From an uncultured bacterium (lineage in GTDB: Bacteria; Verrucomicrobiota; Verrucomicrobiia; Opitutales; Intestinicryptomonadaceae): a DNA stretch of 18,187 nucleotides. A model generated the notes under the pieces. The model was not told where the DNA came from. It did no database searches and worked only from the letters and a program-made list of their open reading frames with translations. Position 1 is the stretch's first letter. Each line of letters opens with the position of its first letter. Shown here one piece after another: positions 6,930 to 15,140 of the stretch. Location of the stretch: NCBI GenBank assembly GCA_905214995.1, contig CAJMOT010000036.1, forward strand, positions 1-18,187. Reading direction: 5' to 3'. The position numbers and the translations under genes were made by a program.

Positions 6930-6960
6930 AGCATTTTTTAACACTCCAATAGGAAATACC

Positions 6961-8274
6961 ATGAAATTTTTGCAAATCGCAGCGATTGCGGCGGCGCTTT
7001 CCGCGCTGACATTCGGATGCCAAAAGAAGGCCGAAAAGAAGGCGTCGTATCCCCCGACTCCCGCAACGCTTGTCAAGGCGGAGAGCAAGAGCGTCCGCAG
7101 GTACATAGACACCCTCGGAACCATTTCCTCGCTGCACAGCGTCAACATCGTTCCGCAAGTTTCCGGACAGATTGTCAAAATCAATTTCGAACAGGGGCAG
7201 TTCGTGAAGGAGGGCGACGTTCTCGCGGAAATCGACCCGCGCCCCTATGCGGCGGCGGTCATGCAGGCGGAGGGCAATCTGAGGCAGGCGGAGGCCCAGC
7301 TGAAAATAGACGCCCTCGACGTCGAGCGCAACAGGAAGCTCGCCAAGGACAATTACGTCGACAAGCAGACGTTCGATTCCCTCCTCGCGAAAGTCGAGGT
7401 TGACAAGGGCGTGGTGGAGACCTGCAAGGCCGCCCTCGAAACCGCGCGGATAAATCTCGACTGGTGCAAGATAAAGTCGCCCATATCCGGCAAGGTTGGC
7501 CTGTATAATATAAATTCGGGCAATGTCGTCGCCGCCGGAACTTCCGTGATAACCACGATAGAGCAGCTCGACAGGCTCTATGTGGATTTCGTGGTTCCCT
7601 CGCAGCGCCTCTACGACGTCAAGCGCTTTATGGAGGCAAACGGCGGGAAGGCCGCCGTGGACGTCTCATATATAGAGGACGATCTCGGTCACAGAAAGAC
7701 CGTCGCCGAGGTGGACATAATCCTCAACAAAATCAGATACGAATCCGGAACCGCCGTGCTGCGCGGAGGGCTCGACAATAAGGACGGGCTTTTCTGGCCC
7801 AACCAGCCCGTGAAAGTCCGCGTGAACCTCGAGGAGATCAAGGGGGCGGTGCTCATTCCCAACATGTGCATTCAAATCGGGCCGAAAGAGCCTTTCGTCT
7901 ATGTTGCCGCGCCCTACAAGGACGGCGTATACGTCGTAAGCCAGAGGGACGTCGGCGAGGGACAGCTGTTCGACGGCGACATGCGCGCGGTCTCGGGCAT
8001 AAAGGACGGCGAAATGGTCGTCAAGAGCGTTAGCTCGCTCAGGCTCCAAGCGGGGCCGTTCGTGTATGCGGCAACCCCCGAAGGGCTCATAATGGGGGCG
8101 GATTCCAAGCCGATTCTCGACCCCGCCAAGATGCGCGAATTTATGTCCAACGCCGCCGCTATCGCCGACGAGCTGCGCGTTAAATTCGCCAAGGAAGCCG
8201 CCGAAGCGGCCGCAAAAAAACAGGCTCCCGTCGAGGCTCTCAAAGCCGCCGAAAAGGCGGCTGCGGGCGAATAA
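6961..8274 (+). CDS. RND efflux periplasmic adaptor (membrane-fusion protein, HlyD/AcrA family)
   Basis: A 437-residue adaptor linking the inner-membrane pump to the outer-membrane channel. An N-terminal signal segment (residues 1-20) ends in TFGC, a probable lipid-attachment cysteine with an imperfect lipobox. The half-lipoyl part VNIVPQVSGQIVKINFEQGQ and FVKEGDVLAEIDPRPY come next, followed by a coiled-coil hairpin (about 105-165) and the second lipoyl half INLDWCKIKSPISGKVG. Beta-barrel and membrane-proximal domains follow. The last 50 residues form an Ala/Lys/Glu-rich helical tail not needed for the fold. It is the first gene of the adaptor-pump-channel operon, 18 bases before the pump gene. 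Confidence 0.93.
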   Translation: MKFLQIAAIAAALSALTFGCQKKAEKKASYPPTPATLVKAESKSVRRYIDTLGTISSLHSVNIVPQVSGQIVKINFEQGQFVKEGDVLAEIDPRPYAAAVMQAEGNLRQAEAQLKIDALDVERNRKLAKDNYVDKQTFDSLLAKVEVDKGVVETCKAALETARINLDWCKIKSPISGKVGLYNINSGNVVAAGTSVITTIEQLDRLYVDFVVPSQRLYDVKRFMEANGGKAAVDVSYIEDDLGHRKTVAEVDIILNKIRYESGTAVLRGGLDNKDGLFWPNQPVKVRVNLEEIKGAVLIPNMCIQIGPKEPFVYVAAPYKDGVYVVSQRDVGEGQLFDGDMRAVSGIKDGEMVVKSVSSLRLQAGPFVYAATPEGLIMGADSKPILDPAKMREFMSNAAAIADELRVKFAKEAAEAAAKKQAPVEALKAAEKAAAGE

Positions 8275-8292
8275 CCGCAAATCAGGTTTGCC

Positions 8293-11200
8293 ATGTCTTC
8301 CGACTCCAAAAATCCAACGCCCCAGACGTCCGCCAATGCGCAGCTTTTGGCGGGCAAAAGTTCGATTTCGGACATATTTATAAACCGCCCCGTCATGACG
8401 GTGCTGCTGTCGCTCGCGGCGATGTTCTTCGGAATTTTCGGCTATATGAAAATGCCCGTAAACGACCTCCCGGGCGTCGACTATCCGGTCATTCAGGTGA
8501 CGGTAAACTACCCGGGGGCGGATCCGAGCATAATGGCCGCCAACGTGGCCTCGCCGCTCGAGCAGCAGTTCATGCAGATTCCGGGAATCGAGATGATCAC
8601 CAGCCGCAACAGCTTCGGCGCGAGCTCAATAGTCTTGCAGTTTTCGCTCAGCAAGGACATCTCCGCCGCGGCGACCGACGTGCAGAGCGCGATCCAGAGG
8701 GCGCAGGGCAATTTGCCCGCCGACCTGCCGTCGCCGCCGTCGTTCACGCAAGACAACCCCAACGACATGCCGATATACATATTGTCCGTCACGAGCGACG
8801 CCATGCCGGACAGGAATTTGTACGACTACGCGTTTTCGGAAATCGCCCAGCGCATACGCATGATCTCCGGCGTGTCCAACGTGGACATTTACGCGGCGCC
8901 GCGCGCGGTGCGCATAAAGGTCGACATGCGGAAGCTCTACAATTTGGGCTATACCGCAACCGACCTCAAAAACGCCCTCGCCGTCTCGACCAACATGACG
9001 GGCGTGGGCAATCTCGACGGCCCGACTACCCAGTTTGTCCTGTTGCCCGACACGCAGCTTTCCACCGCGGAGGACTACGACAACATCGTGGTGGGCTTCA
9101 AGGACGGCTCGCCGATTTTCTTCCGCGACATCGCAAAGGCCGTAGACACCCTCCAGTACGACACCCTCAACATATCGTTTTCGCTCGGCAACAAAAAGCC
9201 GGAGGGCAGGCCGATCGCGTCGGTCGCAATGGGCATCAGAAAGCGCGCCGACGGCAACGCCATAACCACCGTCGCAGACATAAAAAAACTCATGGAGGAG
9301 TTTAAGACGATCCTCCCCTCGAGCGTGAAGGTTTCAGAAGTCTACGACCGCTCGACCCTCATAATAGACAACATCGACGACGTCAAGGAGACCCTCGTAA
9401 TCGCCTTCGCGCTCGTGGTGTTCGTGATATTCCTGTTTTTGGGCAGAATCCGCGACACCATGATTCCGACGGTCGCGCTGCCGTTCTCGATTCTGCTTAC
9501 GTTTATATTCATGTACGCGTTCGGGTTCTCCATAAACAACCTGTCGCTTATGGGGCTTACGATGGCGATAGGGTTCCTCGTGGACGACGCCATAGTGTTC
9601 CTCGAAAACACGGTCAGGCGCATGGAGGATTTTGGAGAGTCCCCCGCGACGGCGACATTCCGCTCCGCGCGCGAAATATCATTCACGATTTTGAGCATGA
9701 CCCTGTCGCTCGCGGCGGTTTTCATACCGCTCGTGTTCATGAGCGGCATTACGGGCAGGGTGTTCATGGAATTTTCGGTCACCATCATAACGGCCGTCCT
9801 CATGTCCGGTTTCGTCAGCCTTTCGCTGACCCCCATGATGTGCGCGCGCATATTGAAGGCGCGCACTTCCGACGCCGCCGGCATGACCGTCGTCGAGAGA
9901 ATGTCGCACAAATTGGAGGCCGCCTTTCTGCGCTTCTATTCCCCGACGCTCAGGTGGATGCTGCGCCAAAATCTGCTGACTTTCGTAATTGTCGCCGTCT
10001 GCGGATGGGGCGTTTGGTTCTTCTTCGGGGCGCTGCCGCAGATAATGTTCCCGGTGGGCGACAGCGGATTTTTGCAGGGCGTGTTCATATCCGACACCAA
10101 GACCTCCACGCGCGAAATCGGCGTTTTGCAGAAGCGCATAGAGGACGTGTTCTACCGCACGCCGGACATTAAGAATTTCGTTCTCGTCTCCGGCGTGTCG
10201 AGCTTCATCAACCAGAACATGGGGTTCGGCTTCATCACCCTCAAACCGCGCAATGAGCGCAGGCCCATAGCGGAGGTCTCCGCGGATCTCAACGCCCAGG
10301 TTTCGATGATTCCCGGGCTGATAGCGAACTTCCAGCCGGAACCGACCCTCAAAATCTCGACGGGCGCAACCAGCACCCAGCAGGGCAAATACTCCTTCGC
10401 CCTGACCTCGATGGACCAGAACCTTCTGTACAGCGCGGCGGGCGCGTTCATTCCCAAGCTGTCGGCGCGCCGCGGCGAGATGTTCTCGAGCATACAGAGC
10501 GACATGTACCTCGACAACCCGCAGGTCGTCCTCAAACCGTTCAGGGACAAGGCGTCGATGCTCGGGCTTTCGCAGAACAACTATTCCAACGTGTTCAAGG
10601 ATTCCTACGCCAAGCTCTTCTACTATCTCATCAAGACGCCTTTCCAGCAGTATTGGAGCATAATGGAGGCCTCGCAGGAATACAGGTCGTTCGAGAGCAA
10701 CCTTTCGGCTCTCAACTTCCAGCCCGACGCCCTTCTGACCGGCGGGTATCCCGTGACGACCCTCACCGGCGGCGGCTCGGGGCCGAACCCGCCGTACAGC
10801 CTGTCGAACCTGATTCCGTTCGATTCCATCTCCGGTACGGAGACGATTCTGGCGCCCGTCACGGTCAACCACATAGACAACTTCCCGTCCGTCACGGTGT
10901 ATTTCGACCTCCAGCCCGGCGTGGCAATCGGAGACGCCGTGAACTGGATTACGCAGGTCGCCGCAGATTCACTGCCGCAGGGAGTGACGGGGCAGTTCAT
11001 CGGCGAGGCCGTCACATTCAAGGAGACCATGATGAGTCTCGTGTACCTCATAGGGGTCGCGGTGTTCGTCATGTATGTTATTCTCGGCATACTGTATGAG
11101 AGCTACATACACCCGATTACCGTCCTTTCGTCGCTTCCGATAGCGGTCGTCGGCGGCCTCGGCAGCCTCTGGCTGTTCGATATGGAGCTCTCCATATACG

Positions 11201-11577
11201 CCATGATAGGGCTCTTCATGCTTATGGGCATAGTGAAGAAAAACGGCATCATGATGATCGACTTCGCCATCATGCGCGAGCAGTCCGGAATGTCGCCCTC
11301 AGACGCCGTCCATGAGGCTTGCATGGAGAGGTTCAGGCCGATCATAATGACGACTTTCGCGGCCCTCATGGGCATGCTTCCCATCGCGCTCGGCTGGGGC
11401 AAGGCGGACGCGGAGAGCCGCATACCGCTCGGGGTGGTGGTCGTCGGCGGGCTGATTTTCTCGCAGGTGGTCACGCTCTACATAACCCCCGTAATATACA
11501 TATGGCTCGACGCCTTCCAGCGCAGGGTCTTGGACAAGATTCCGTTCTTCGCCCGCGGCGAAATCGGCAAGGCATAG
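8293..11577 (+). CDS. HAE1-type RND efflux pump (inner-membrane transporter)
   Basis: A 1094-residue proton-driven exporter, slightly longer than AcrB or MdtB. The first helix follows the typical DIFINRPVMTVLLSL. The proton-relay acids are in GFLVDDAIVFLEN (Asp431 and Asp432), and the matching lysine is in GIVKKNGIMMIDFA (Lys983), so the pump should be active. Two large periplasmic loops follow helices 1 and 7, as in all RND pumps. The second carries an unusual Gly/Pro-rich stretch (TGGYPVTTL...GGGSGPNPP, about residues 816-832) where related pumps have a short loop. Substrates, such as drugs, detergents or bile-like compounds, cannot be told from sequence. AGG seven bases upstream supports the ATG at 8293. 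Confidence 0.95.
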   Translation: MSSDSKNPTPQTSANAQLLAGKSSISDIFINRPVMTVLLSLAAMFFGIFGYMKMPVNDLPGVDYPVIQVTVNYPGADPSIMAANVASPLEQQFMQIPGIEMITSRNSFGASSIVLQFSLSKDISAAATDVQSAIQRAQGNLPADLPSPPSFTQDNPNDMPIYILSVTSDAMPDRNLYDYAFSEIAQRIRMISGVSNVDIYAAPRAVRIKVDMRKLYNLGYTATDLKNALAVSTNMTGVGNLDGPTTQFVLLPDTQLSTAEDYDNIVVGFKDGSPIFFRDIAKAVDTLQYDTLNISFSLGNKKPEGRPIASVAMGIRKRADGNAITTVADIKKLMEEFKTILPSSVKVSEVYDRSTLIIDNIDDVKETLVIAFALVVFVIFLFLGRIRDTMIPTVALPFSILLTFIFMYAFGFSINNLSLMGLTMAIGFLVDDAIVFLENTVRRMEDFGESPATATFRSAREISFTILSMTLSLAAVFIPLVFMSGITGRVFMEFSVTIITAVLMSGFVSLSLTPMMCARILKARTSDAAGMTVVERMSHKLEAAFLRFYSPTLRWMLRQNLLTFVIVAVCGWGVWFFFGALPQIMFPVGDSGFLQGVFISDTKTSTREIGVLQKRIEDVFYRTPDIKNFVLVSGVSSFINQNMGFGFITLKPRNERRPIAEVSADLNAQVSMIPGLIANFQPEPTLKISTGATSTQQGKYSFALTSMDQNLLYSAAGAFIPKLSARRGEMFSSIQSDMYLDNPQVVLKPFRDKASMLGLSQNNYSNVFKDSYAKLFYYLIKTPFQQYWSIMEASQEYRSFESNLSALNFQPDALLTGGYPVTTLTGGGSGPNPPYSLSNLIPFDSISGTETILAPVTVNHIDNFPSVTVYFDLQPGVAIGDAVNWITQVAADSLPQGVTGQFIGEAVTFKETMMSLVYLIGVAVFVMYVILGILYESYIHPITVLSSLPIAVVGGLGSLWLFDMELSIYAMIGLFMLMGIVKKNGIMMIDFAIMREQSGMSPSDAVHEACMERFRPIIMTTFAALMGMLPIALGWGKADAESRIPLGVVVVGGLIFSQVVTLYITPVIYIWLDAFQRRVLDKIPFFARGEIGKA

Positions 11578-11578
11578 C

Positions 11579-11583
11579 AGGAG
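11579..11583 (+). promoter_or_regulatory. Ribosome-binding site deciding the start of the outer-membrane channel gene
   Basis: AGGAG, eight bases before the ATG at 11592, selects this start over an open frame that extends about 90 codons upstream into the pump gene. Confidence 0.75.
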
Positions 11584-11591
11584 ATTTTGCA

Positions 11592-13160
11592 ATGAAGGAA
11601 AAGTTTACAATAGCGGCGGTTTCGGCTTTCGCCTGTTTTGCGGGCGGGTGCGTATCCGTGGATTCCGAAGTGGCCCCCGCGCCGTCGAGATATTGGAAGG
11701 CTCCGCAGGACGCCGTCCCCGAGCGGGTCATACAGCCCGAGGACATAAAGACGGACAAAATAGCCTCTCCGGAGGACAGAGTGGAGGGCGGTTCCTCCGA
11801 TGGGCAAAAGGGCGCCGTTTCCGCAGGCGCGGCGCAGAAGCCGAAAATCGAGCTCTCCGCAGCGGAAAAGCTGCATGCCGGAAAGGAGCTCGAGCTCGGC
11901 GACCTCGTGGATTTGGCGCTTGAAAACAACACCCAGACGCGCATTTACTGGTTCCAGGCAAAGAGCTACGCGGCGCAGAAAGGTTCGGCGATGGCGGCTT
12001 ACTATCCGCAGGTTTCTGTCGGCGCGCAGGTCTACCGCAGCAAGATCCGCCCGAGCCTCGGGTACGGCGGTTTTTCAATTCCCGTCGGAACCTATTACGA
12101 GACCGGCTTCGGCCCGAGCGCCGAAATAAGCTGGATGCTCTTCGACTTCGGCAAGCGCGAGGCGCAGGTGGAGTCCGCGCAGAACGCGCTGCTTGCGGCG
12201 AATTTCGACTACAACCAGACAATTCAGGACGTCGTATTGAACGTCGCGGTCGCTTACTACGACTTTTATTCCGCATGCGGGAATGTCGAAAGCGCGAAAT
12301 TGAGCCTCGACGAGGCGCGCACTGCGTACGAGTCCGCCAAAGCGCGCTTCGACCAGAGCGTCGGCAACAAGCAGGACATGCTCAACGCCCTCGCCAACGC
12401 CAAAAATGCGGAGTTCGTCCTGGAGCAGGCGCGCTCTTCCGTGGAGACCGCCCGCGCGAATCTCGCGCAGGTTCTCGGGGTGCGCGTCGGGCCGAACTTC
12501 GTCGTGTCCGCCGAGGCGGTAGTGCCGTCGAGCCCCGAGACGTCCAAAAAGATTGACGAGCTCGTCGCAAAGGCGATGCGCTCGCGCCAGACGTTGCTGG
12601 CCTCCTACGCGAGGCTCGCGAAGTCCGCGAGCGACGTGAAGGCCGCCGAGCGCGATTTCCTTCCGGAAATCGGCGCGTTCGGGCAGTTCTCGTACACCGA
12701 TTACACTGACGACTCGCGCGGGCACCAGGACACCTATACGGGCGGATTCAGCCTCTCGTGGAGCATATTCGAGGGGTTCGCGCGCAAGTACGCGCTGCTC
12801 AACGCCAGGGCCGCCGAAAGGGCGCAGGCGCAGCAGTTGAAAGCGGCGGAGATACAGATCATATCGGACGTCTGGAACTATTACCACAAGTATTCGAGCT
12901 CCGTAAAGCAGGTTGCGAGCGCGACGGCGGCGGTCGAGGCGAGCGTAGAGGCGTTCAACGCCACAAAAGTCGCCTACGAAAACGGGGTGAGCAACATCAC
13001 CGAATTTCTGAACGCCCAGAGCCGCCTCGCCACGGCGCGCCAGCAGAAAGTTTCGGCGGAGGCGTCGCTTTCGGTTTCGATAGCGCAGCTCGCGCACGCG
13101 ACGGGGTCGCTTACCGCCAACATTCCCGGCGACGAAGAGCTCGCGTCGATTCAAAAGTAG
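11592..13160 (+). CDS. Outer-membrane efflux lipoprotein (TolC/NodT family)
   Basis: A 522-residue outer-membrane factor that completes the tripartite pump. The N-terminus MKEKFTIAAVSAFACFAGGC is a lipoprotein signal with Cys20 as the lipidated residue, as in NodT/OprM-type channels. A Pro/Ser/Lys-rich stretch of about 70 residues precedes the first structural repeat, LELGDLVDLALENNTQTR. The TolC fold then appears as two repeats of long helices and beta strands, for example YYPQVSVGAQVYRS and FLPEIGAFGQFSYTDYTDD. Long alternating Ala/Glu/Lys coiled coils lie between and after them. It starts 14 bases past the pump stop, and a strong terminator follows the gene. Confidence 0.93.
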   Translation: MKEKFTIAAVSAFACFAGGCVSVDSEVAPAPSRYWKAPQDAVPERVIQPEDIKTDKIASPEDRVEGGSSDGQKGAVSAGAAQKPKIELSAAEKLHAGKELELGDLVDLALENNTQTRIYWFQAKSYAAQKGSAMAAYYPQVSVGAQVYRSKIRPSLGYGGFSIPVGTYYETGFGPSAEISWMLFDFGKREAQVESAQNALLAANFDYNQTIQDVVLNVAVAYYDFYSACGNVESAKLSLDEARTAYESAKARFDQSVGNKQDMLNALANAKNAEFVLEQARSSVETARANLAQVLGVRVGPNFVVSAEAVVPSSPETSKKIDELVAKAMRSRQTLLASYARLAKSASDVKAAERDFLPEIGAFGQFSYTDYTDDSRGHQDTYTGGFSLSWSIFEGFARKYALLNARAAERAQAQQLKAAEIQIISDVWNYYHKYSSSVKQVASATAAVEASVEAFNATKVAYENGVSNITEFLNAQSRLATARQQKVSAEASLSVSIAQLAHATGSLTANIPGDEELASIQK

Positions 13161-13190
13161 GCGCGCTTCCCGCGTAAAATCGGGCTTTGC

Positions 13191-13217
13191 GCCGCCCGCG
13201 AGCCCGGGCGGCTTTTT
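13191..13217 (+). terminator. Strong rho-independent terminator of the efflux operon
   Basis: GCCGCCCG (13191-13198) pairs with CGGGCGGC (13205-13212) across a 6-base loop and runs directly into TTTTTATTTC. It begins 30 bases past the channel stop, so the EpsI/exosortase genes downstream probably need their own promoter. Confidence 0.85.
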
Positions 13218-13222
13218 ATTTC

Positions 13223-13250
13223 TTGCCTGCCGCCCGCGCTGCGTTAGATT
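13223..13250 (+). promoter_or_regulatory. Candidate promoter of the EpsI-exosortase unit
   Basis: TTGCCT (13223-13228) and TAGATT (13245-13250) are spaced by 16 bases, directly after the efflux terminator. The predicted start would lie about five bases before the ATG at 13262, so the mRNA would be nearly leaderless; no Shine-Dalgarno is visible there. Both hexamers are imperfect. Confidence 0.3.
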
Positions 13251-13261
13251 TTGTTGCGTCT

Positions 13262-13984
13262 ATGCAAAAAATAATTTCCATTGCCGCAATTCTTGCGGCC
13301 GCGTTTTCGGCGGCGTTCGTCTTTTTCGTGAAATCGTCGGGCGGCGGGGATTCCGCCGCTTCCGCCGCGGCGCCGGAGGGCAGGCTGAAAACGGCAATTC
13401 CCGCGGAGACGTCGGGCTGGACTTCCAAAGACGGCGAGCTCGGCGACACCGAGGAAGTCCAGCGCGCCGCCGAAAAGGTTTTGAACGTCACAGACTATGT
13501 GAACCGCTCCTATTCCAAGGACGGTTCGGAGTTCACGGTGTATGTGGCGTATTGGAAGCCGGATACGATGGAAATCCACAGGGCGTCCTCGCACTCCCCC
13601 GACCGATGCTGGGTCGCGAACGGCTGGAAAAATCTGGAAGATAAAAAGTCCGAATTCCCCCATCTCGACATAGGCGGGCATCGGCTCTACGGGGGATTTT
13701 CGAGGGCGTATTCCATTTCCACGGAGCGCGGAACCGTAAAGAGGTACGTTTGGTACTGGCACATTGTGGACGGCAAGCCCTACGAGTACGGGAAGTCCGA
13801 CAACTTTGCGCCGACATTCTCCAACTGGCTCAAAGGCGTGTTCTCCGCGGCGGTGGAGGGAATGCCCGAGCAGTATTTCATCCGCGTGGACTCCTCCGTT
13901 CCGCTCGAAGAGCTCAAGTCCGACGCGGGGTTCGCCGAGGTCATGAAGTCGCTCGGGAAACTCGCGCTCGAAAAAAAACAGTAA
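13262..13984 (+). CDS. EpsI-like exosortase-associated protein (DUF3485 type)
   Basis: A 240-residue protein with one N-terminal membrane or signal segment (about residues 4-23) and a periplasmic domain. The EpsI pattern is visible: a GW pair after a Pro-rich start, DYVNRSY (78-84), a strand-rich VYVAYW segment, then HSPDRC (111-116) and GW (121-122), matching the family's HxPxxC...GW core. EpsI-like proteins accompany exosortases in systems that export or anchor extracellular polymer and PEP-CTERM proteins; their biochemical role is poorly known. I chose the ATG at 13262 because it opens the signal segment; an upstream ATG at 13187 would start inside the efflux terminator. The exosortase gene begins six bases later, so the two form an operon. 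Confidence 0.8.
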   Translation: MQKIISIAAILAAAFSAAFVFFVKSSGGGDSAASAAAPEGRLKTAIPAETSGWTSKDGELGDTEEVQRAAEKVLNVTDYVNRSYSKDGSEFTVYVAYWKPDTMEIHRASSHSPDRCWVANGWKNLEDKKSEFPHLDIGGHRLYGGFSRAYSISTERGTVKRYVWYWHIVDGKPYEYGKSDNFAPTFSNWLKGVFSAAVEGMPEQYFIRVDSSVPLEELKSDAGFAEVMKSLGKLALEKKQ

Positions 13985-13990
13985 TATTTT

Positions 13991-14971
13991 ATGTCCAAGA
14001 CGATAAAAATACCCTTTTTTGCGCGCGTGGACGCGGCGGCGGTCGCGGCAATGGCCGCCATGCTCACATTCGTTTTGTGGGACACCTGGTCGACGCGCCT
14101 CGACTACGCCTTCGGCTACCTAATGCCCGTTTTCATGGCATACGTCATATGGGACAGGCTGCCTAAAATCGAAAAGTATTTCGCCTCCGCCCCCGGGAGG
14201 GATTGCGGGAAATTGGCGTCGGCGCTCGCGGGGCTGCTCTTCGGGGGAATGGCGGTTTGCGGGTTTCTGGGGTTCATGCTCTTTTCCGTCGTGTACTCGA
14301 TAGCGCGCGGGACGACCGTCCCCCTCTTCGGAATGTCGTTTTGCTTCGCGTTCGCATTCTACGGGCTCGCGTACTTCGCGGGCGCGAAAAACCTTGAAGG
14401 GCTCCGCATGCAGGCGGGCGACAGGCTGCGCTTCGCCAACTTTTTCGTCTTTCCCGCGTTCGCATGGATGGTAGCCTCACCGCTGTTCAATTCCTGGGAG
14501 ACGCTCGTCAGCGGCTATCTTCTCTCAAAAGTGGCGGTAATCGTCACGTCCGTCATGGATTTTCTCGGGTTCATGGTCGAGCTGCGCGGCAATTCCATAC
14601 ACTTTCCCCAGGGGGCGGTGGGCGTCGCCGACGCGTGCAGCGGCATACGCAGCCTGACGGCCTGCCTATTTTCCGGCTCGTTTCTGGCCGCCGTTTTTCT
14701 TGACAAGTTTTGGAAAAAGGTCGCGCTCGTCGGAATGTCGATGGTGTTCGCCTTCGTAAACAACATAATCCGCGCGCTCTTCCTTTCGATATGGGCTTAC
14801 CAATACGGCTCGGACTCCATATCGGGGTTTGTGCACGACGCCGCGGGATACGCGGTTCTGGGCCTTACGATAGTCGGCCTTTTGATATTGATACCGATTT
14901 TTACCCTGAATCCGGTTCCCGAAGAGTACCGTTCGGAGGGCGAAGGCGGCAAGGTGTCCGGCGAAAAGTAA
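13991..14971 (+). CDS. Exosortase (membrane cysteine protease/transpeptidase of the PEP-CTERM type)
   Basis: A 326-residue integral membrane protein with about eight to ten helices. The exosortase catalytic triad is complete: Cys216 in ADACSGIRSL, Arg261 in NNIIRALFL and His282 in VHDAAGY. Exosortases recognise a C-terminal sorting signal (short motif, membrane helix, basic tail) on exported proteins, cut it and probably attach the protein to the cell surface. No protein in the window carries such a tail, so substrates lie elsewhere. The subfamily (XrtA, XrtC or other) cannot be assigned by eye. Its start lies six bases past the EpsI-like gene with no clear Shine-Dalgarno. The last 20 residues are polar and cytoplasmic. 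It converges on folE2. Confidence 0.92.
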   Translation: MSKTIKIPFFARVDAAAVAAMAAMLTFVLWDTWSTRLDYAFGYLMPVFMAYVIWDRLPKIEKYFASAPGRDCGKLASALAGLLFGGMAVCGFLGFMLFSVVYSIARGTTVPLFGMSFCFAFAFYGLAYFAGAKNLEGLRMQAGDRLRFANFFVFPAFAWMVASPLFNSWETLVSGYLLSKVAVIVTSVMDFLGFMVELRGNSIHFPQGAVGVADACSGIRSLTACLFSGSFLAAVFLDKFWKKVALVGMSMVFAFVNNIIRALFLSIWAYQYGSDSISGFVHDAAGYAVLGLTIVGLLILIPIFTLNPVPEEYRSEGEGGKVSGEK

Positions 14972-15106
14972 GCGGGCGGATGCGGGCGATATTTGCCGGC
15001 AGAGCGCCGAAAGCGCAAAAAAGCTCATGAAGCGCAATCTGACGCCGGCAGAGATTGGAGCCCTCCGGATTTTTTGCTCCGGCAGAAGATCGGGCATTAA
15101 ATGCGG

Positions 15107-15130
15107 CCCGCCCGTATAAGGGCGGGTTTT
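15107..15130. terminator. Terminator between the convergent exosortase and folE2 genes
   Basis: CCCGCCC (15107-15113) pairs with GGGCGGG (15120-15126) across GTATAA and is followed by TTTT on the plus strand. It lies about 135 bases past the exosortase stop and 11 bases past the folE2 stop, so it may serve both directions, though the T tail favours the plus strand. Confidence 0.65.
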
Positions 15131-15140
15131 GCGGGGCGCG

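Larger units (their letters stand above)
6648..6960. other. Divergent intergenic region between the sigma factor and the efflux operon (313 bp)
   Basis: It holds a candidate leftward promoter for the sigma gene (6668-6696), a T-tailed hairpin on the plus strand (6810-6832) with no obvious gene to terminate, and the AT-rich rightward promoter region of the efflux operon (6885-6930). A 59-codon frame from 6762 has a random, Arg/Phe-rich composition and is not called. Confidence 0.6.

Noticed and set aside
6762..6941. 59-codon frame upstream of the efflux operon
   Set aside because: It has no ribosome site, runs through the hairpin and promoter region, and its composition looks random.
9679..10872. 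397-codon antisense frame inside the RND pump gene
   Set aside because: Low-complexity, Arg/Glu/His-rich translation with no recognisable domain; explained by codon bias of the pump gene.
12075..13154. 359-codon antisense frame inside the outer-membrane channel gene
   Set aside because: Composition artefact opposite a clear TolC-family gene.
15027..15119. 30-codon frame (MKRNLTPAEIGALRIF...) behind the exosortase
   Set aside because: Too short, no Shine-Dalgarno, and it ends inside the terminator stem. It cannot be told from chance.
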